Assembly: GCF_020687805.1 (NCBI RefSeq)
Contig: NZ_JAJEWQ010000002.1
Span: forward strand, 437,300 to 501,299
DNA: 64,000 bases
Source: Planctobacterium marinum
GTDB lineage: Bacteria; Pseudomonadota; Gammaproteobacteria; Enterobacterales; Alteromonadaceae
Direction of reading: 5' to 3'
This document shows, in pieces, positions 60,398 through 64,000 of this stretch. Both the position numbers and the translations under genes were made by a program. The notes under the pieces are model-generated. The model ran no database searches. It worked only from the letters and a program-made list of their open reading frames with translations, and had not been told where the DNA came from. Within the stretch, counting starts at the first letter, position 1, and each line of letters starts with the position of its first letter.

Positions 60398-62872
60398 TTA
60401 TTCGTAGCGCAGTGCCTTGATGGGTGTTGCCTGGGCTACCTTAGTCGCTTTGCCACCTACCGTGAGCCAGGCGATGAGCAGTGCCAGCAGACTGGCTGTC
60501 AGACAACTGCCCAGTACCCAAAGTTCACTGATGCGATAAGGAAATATCTGTAACCAGCTAAGCATCAACATTGCAGCGCCAGCACAACCAATGAAGCTGG
60601 CGAGCAACACCGGTTTGGAAAATTGCCAGGTGAGCAGTTTGACGATATCCAGAACGCTGGCCCCCATGACTTTGCGGATGCCAATTTCTTTAAAGCGACG
60701 TTCGGCAGTGAAGCTGGCCAAACCAAACAAGCCCAGGCAGGAGACAATGACGGCCAGACTGGAAGCTATCGCTAGTAACAGTGCCTGCTTTTGTTCAGAC
60801 TGAAAATCTCTTTCGATTACTTCACTGACATAGGTGCGTACAAAGGGTAATTCAGGCACCTGTTCCTGCCAGTAGCGCAGCAGCGTCTGCTCTGCTCTTT
60901 GCGGCGCATCTTCAAAACGTACCGCCAGAAAACCGATGCCGCCGTAGTCCACGAAAATGTAAACCTCCGGACGAATACTTTCTCTGACTGTGCGATAATT
61001 GATATCGCTGATCACTCCAATAACTGTGGCAAATATGGTCATGTCGCCCCATCGATACTCCAGTACCTGACCCAGAATATCTTCGTTACTGGCAAAGCCA
61101 AAGTGAGCCACCGCCTGTTCATTCACCATGGTATTAATTTGGCGGGTCTCCGGGTTTTGGTGCAATAGTTGAAAATCCGGACGCACATCGGAACTGATAT
61201 TTAAATCGAAATAACGGCCTGTTATTACTTTGGCATTAAAGGTGTCCAGAAAGCCCTCATCCACATTACGAAACGAAATGGTTTCGCTAAATTGGGAGCC
61301 ATCTTCCCGGTTGAATGACAACCCCAATTGCCAATTAGTGGCCATGGCCGGAAACATGTTGATGTATGTGGCGGCTTTCATGCCGGGTAAGTCCAGAACC
61401 TGTTCTCTGAGCAATTTTTGGCGAGACTGCTGGGCAACGGGTTCACGACCTACACCATGTAATATCACAATATGGTCTTTGTCGTAGCCAACTTCCAAAT
61501 TCATGGCGTGCTGCCGTTGCGCAAACATCACCATGGCACAGACGATCAGGGCTATAGAGATGGAAAATTGAGCAATAACTAGCAGGTTTCGCAACATCAG
61601 ACTGCCGGAGGTTTCTGCAGATTTATTGGCTTTCAGTACTCTGGCGGGGCGAAATGCAGACAGTACCAGCGCCGGATAAACGCCACCCAATATGCCTACG
61701 GTCAGCACCAGACCTATCATGGCCAAAGTGTTTACACCCAGATAGTCAAAAACCAAATCTCGCTCTAAAAACTCACTGTAAAAGGGCAGAGCCAGTTCTA
61801 CCAGCATTAGTGCCAGCACCAAAGCGATAACGGTAATAAAAATGGTTTCACCCAAAAACTGCAGGATCAATTGTTGTCTGGAGGCGCCCATTACCTTGCG
61901 CAAGGCGACTTCTTTCGCACGGCGTGTGGAACGGGCCACAGACAGGTTGGTAAAGTTGATGCTGGCAATAAGCAGGATCACCAGCGCAATACCTGAAAAT
62001 ATTGCGATGTTGGTTTTACGCCCCGGTTGATTGATGTACATCTCATCCAGCGGAATTGCCTCAAACGCGATCCAGTCTTCCGGTTGGGCATAAGTTTCCT
62101 GGACAAATTCCGGAACAATTACTTTGTCTTTAACCAGCTGTTCCATGCGCTCATTAATGTCCCCAATGTTGGCGCCGGGCTTCAGTGTTATCAAAGTCAT
62201 GTTGTTGCCACCGCCCCAGTTGGTGAACAGCCAGGGCTGAGTTTCCAGGTAGTCCTCTTCAACTATTTTTATCAAGGCTGTGAGACCTTCAATATTAGTG
62301 TTGTGGGCAACGTTGGCATACACAGCACCTACTCTGAAGTCTTTAACTATACCCCAGCTTTCAATGGTGATGATTTCACCAATGGCGTCTGTGTTGCCAA
62401 AATATTTGATGGCCAATTGTTCAGACAAGGCAATGGCGGCATTGTCGTTAATGGTGCTTTGCAGATCACCTGCTAAGGTATCAAATTGCAAGATATCTAT
62501 GGTGTTGGGATCGGCAAAATAGAGAGGTTCTTCGTAGATATCATTGCGGGTTTTGACTATGGGCCACTGTCGATTCATGCGGGTTGCTGATTCAAGCTGA
62601 TCCGGAAAATAGTCTAACAGCACCTGCTTTAAAGGGCCGGGTGCGACATCAAAAGTTTGGGCCTCAGCACCTGTAGTAAAATAGGTGGTCTGTACCAGGT
62701 AGGTGCGTTCTGCAGCGGGCCAGTGCTCGTCAAAACTGGTTTCATCCTCGATAAAGATAAACAACAACAAACAGCTGGCCAGACCCACTGCCAGGCCCAG
62801 TATATTGATGCTGCTGTATAGCCGGTCGGCGATCAGGTTGCGCCAGGCAATTTGCAGATAATTCTTGAACAT
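60398..62872 (-). CDS. MacB/FtsX-type ABC permease, fused double form
   Basis: The 824-residue protein carries two MacB/FtsX modules in one chain: helix, periplasmic domain (about 40-290), three helices (RRAKEVALRKVMGASRQQLI), a further helix at about 430, a second periplasmic domain (440-690) and three final helices (RRFKEIGIRKVMGASVLDIV). This corresponds to the two separate permeases of the first exporter (25943-28521). It should act with the ATPase encoded 13 bases upstream. Such fused permeases are common near TonB-type and MacA-like adaptors in marine bacteria. Substrate unknown. Confidence 0.9.
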   Translation of the reverse strand: MFKNYLQIAWRNLIADRLYSSINILGLAVGLASCLLLFIFIEDETSFDEHWPAAERTYLVQTTYFTTGAEAQTFDVAPGPLKQVLLDYFPDQLESATRMNRQWPIVKTRNDIYEEPLYFADPNTIDILQFDTLAGDLQSTINDNAAIALSEQLAIKYFGNTDAIGEIITIESWGIVKDFRVGAVYANVAHNTNIEGLTALIKIVEEDYLETQPWLFTNWGGGNNMTLITLKPGANIGDINERMEQLVKDKVIVPEFVQETYAQPEDWIAFEAIPLDEMYINQPGRKTNIAIFSGIALVILLIASINFTNLSVARSTRRAKEVALRKVMGASRQQLILQFLGETIFITVIALVLALMLVELALPFYSEFLERDLVFDYLGVNTLAMIGLVLTVGILGGVYPALVLSAFRPARVLKANKSAETSGSLMLRNLLVIAQFSISIALIVCAMVMFAQRQHAMNLEVGYDKDHIVILHGVGREPVAQQSRQKLLREQVLDLPGMKAATYINMFPAMATNWQLGLSFNREDGSQFSETISFRNVDEGFLDTFNAKVITGRYFDLNISSDVRPDFQLLHQNPETRQINTMVNEQAVAHFGFASNEDILGQVLEYRWGDMTIFATVIGVISDINYRTVRESIRPEVYIFVDYGGIGFLAVRFEDAPQRAEQTLLRYWQEQVPELPFVRTYVSEVIERDFQSEQKQALLLAIASSLAVIVSCLGLFGLASFTAERRFKEIGIRKVMGASVLDIVKLLTWQFSKPVLLASFIGCAGAAMLMLSWLQIFPYRISELWVLGSCLTASLLALLIAWLTVGGKATKVAQATPIKALRYE

Positions 62873-62885
62873 CTTGATTGCTCCC

Positions 62886-63566
62886 TCAGGCTGCCTTCAC
62901 GCTTTCTGTGACAACCTTGCCATCAAACAGGTTAACGGTTCTGCTGGCATAGTCAGCGTGGGCCGGGCTGTGGGTCACCATCACTATGGTGGTGCCTTCT
63001 TTGTTCAACTGTTGCAACATTTCCATGACTTCCTGACCGTGGGCACTGTCCAGATTCCCGGTGGGTTCATCGGCTAAAATCATCGCCTGATCGCCGACTA
63101 CCGCACGGGCTACCGCCACGCGCTGCTGTTGACCTCCGGATAACTGGCCTGGCATGTGATTCGCTCTGTGACCAATGCCCACTTTGTCCATCACCTGCAA
63201 TACCCGCTGACGCCTTTCCTGAGCCGGAATATCGTGATAAAGCAGGGCCAGCTCAATGTTTTCCTGAACAGAGAGTTCATCAACCAGATTAAAACTCTGA
63301 AAGATAAATCCGATATTGTGCTTGCGAATGGCGCTGAGCTGTCGCTCGCTGAACCCGGAAATTTCCTGATCCAGAAAATGGTATTCACCGCTGCTGGGTG
63401 AGTCGAGCATACCCAAAATATTGAGTAAGGTGGATTTCCCGCAACCAGACGGGCCCATTATCGCCACGAATTCACCCTGTTCGATGTTCAGAGAAACCTG
63501 ATCAAGCGCAGTGGTTTCGATGTCGTTAGATTGATAGACACGAGAGAGGTTATTCAGCCTAATCAT
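62886..63566 (-). CDS. ABC exporter ATPase (MacB/LolD type), second system
   Basis: The 226-residue ATPase has Walker A GPSGCGKS (38-45), Q-loop FIFQSF (88-93), signature LSGGQ (142-146), Walker B MILADEP and the switch His VTHSP. It is very similar in order and length to the ATPase at 25235. It lies between the partial adaptor gene at the window's edge (11 bases upstream) and the fused permease (13 bases downstream), so this is a second MacAB-like exporter. Confidence 0.93.
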   Translation of the reverse strand: MIRLNNLSRVYQSNDIETTALDQVSLNIEQGEFVAIMGPSGCGKSTLLNILGMLDSPSSGEYHFLDQEISGFSERQLSAIRKHNIGFIFQSFNLVDELSVQENIELALLYHDIPAQERRQRVLQVMDKVGIGHRANHMPGQLSGGQQQRVAVARAVVGDQAMILADEPTGNLDSAHGQEVMEMLQQLNKEGTTIVMVTHSPAHADYASRTVNLFDGKVVTESVKAA

Positions 63567-63577
63567 ACAGTTATCCT

Positions 63578-64000
63578 TTAGTTTTTCAGGGTTAAACGTT
63601 CAATGTCCTGGTATTCGCCATAAGAGGACACAATTACGGTTTCACCGGCACTAAGGCCAGAGAGAATTTCAATGTATTGGTTGTTGCGGCGGCCGCTGCG
63701 TATTGCGCGTTTACTGGCTTCACTGCCATCTTGTGAAACAACAAATACCCAGTTGCCTCCGGTGTTTTGAAAAAATGCGGCGTTGGGTAACATCAGTGCC
63801 GGTTCAGCGTCACCTAGTTGCAGTTTCACCTGTAAGGTTTGCCCACGGCGAATATCGGCAGGTCGGGCATGATCAAATTTCAGGTCCACTTCAAACTGGC
63901 CATTTCGCACCTGAGGGTATATTTTGCTGATTGTCAGTGGGTAGCTTTCATTGTTGCGTATCAGGCTGGCACTCTGTTCCAGGTCCACCCGGCCCAGATA
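63578..64000 (-). CDS. periplasmic adaptor of ABC exporter, C-terminal part (window edge)
   Basis: The frame is open to the right edge, so only the last 140 or so residues of this membrane fusion protein are visible; a GTG at 63988 is internal. The seen part is the beta-barrel domain (QFEVDLKFD, ADIRRGQTLQVKLQL) and the membrane-proximal domain (LPNAAFFQNTGGNWVFVV, KRAIRSGRRNNQYIEILSGLSAGETVIV) of an RND/MacA-type adaptor. The stop lies 11 bases before the ATPase start. It is the adaptor of the second exporter. Confidence 0.88.
   Translation of the reverse strand, partial: YLGRVDLEQSASLIRNNESYPLTISKIYPQVRNGQFEVDLKFDHARPADIRRGQTLQVKLQLGDAEPALMLPNAAFFQNTGGNWVFVVSQDGSEASKRAIRSGRRNNQYIEILSGLSAGETVIVSSYGEYQDIERLTLKN

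Overview
The window reads as a chromosomal segment of a marine gammaproteobacterium, most likely of the Alteromonadales (Alteromonadaceae-like). The evidence is an alginate-degradation locus with TonB-dependent receptors and PL7/PL6-type proteins, a CLCA_X family protein, an SO_0444-type metal permease, NarL and NtrC two-component systems, and a three-gene (split pntA) transhydrogenase. There are no tRNA or rRNA genes, CRISPR arrays, insertion sequences or prophage genes that I can support.

Region 1 (1-17.8 kb) is an alginate utilisation locus. A tight plus-strand operon holds the end of an MFS transporter, KDG kinase, KDPG aldolase, class II fructose-bisphosphate aldolase, an internally deleted fructose-1,6-bisphosphatase, and a secreted PL7 lyase. 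It is followed by a PL6-like surface lipoprotein with four Ig-like repeats and a TonB-dependent receptor, a divergent second PL7 lyase, an orphan periplasmic binding protein, a second TonB-dependent receptor and a FadR-type GntR regulator. Copies of an ATTGGTAAT/ATTACCAAT element lie in front of these units and of the regulator, so the locus looks like one regulon: surface lyases and binding protein, receptors, then the Entner-Doudoroff end of the pathway.

Region 2 (17.8-40.4 kb) is mixed. It has an NhaC-type antiporter, an MBL-fold enzyme, an Orn/Lys/Arg decarboxylase, small VOC and GNAT proteins, and a MacB-like ABC exporter operon followed directly by an NtrC-type regulator and its histidine kinase. 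A good sigma-54 promoter and upstream inverted repeats precede the exporter. Then come housekeeping and orphan genes: PLP dehydratase, coiled-coil membrane protein, PH-domain protein, DUF1289, S9 peptidase, a Rossmann oxidoreductase, TrmN6, an orphan CheW-like protein, a GNAT and CLCA_X.

Region 3 (40.4-51.9 kb) is the most unusual part. Two paralogous secreted subtilases with SLH-like C-termini bracket a compact operon for a secreted protein of unknown function, an FHA-GAF protein, a membrane Ser/Thr kinase with a TPR-rich outer part, a cytosolic HisKA_3 histidine kinase and a NarL-type regulator. Several of these genes overlap. The layout suggests one signalling chain that joins Ser/Thr phosphorylation to two-component output, with extracellular proteolysis as a likely target.

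Region 4 (52-64 kb) holds the transhydrogenase operon, an HNH endonuclease, a small DUF6482-like protein, an MBL-fold/His-rich secreted protein pair opposite a LysR regulator, and a ZntR-like regulator with a metal permease behind a classic MerR promoter with a 20-bp spacer. A second MacB-like exporter runs off the right edge.
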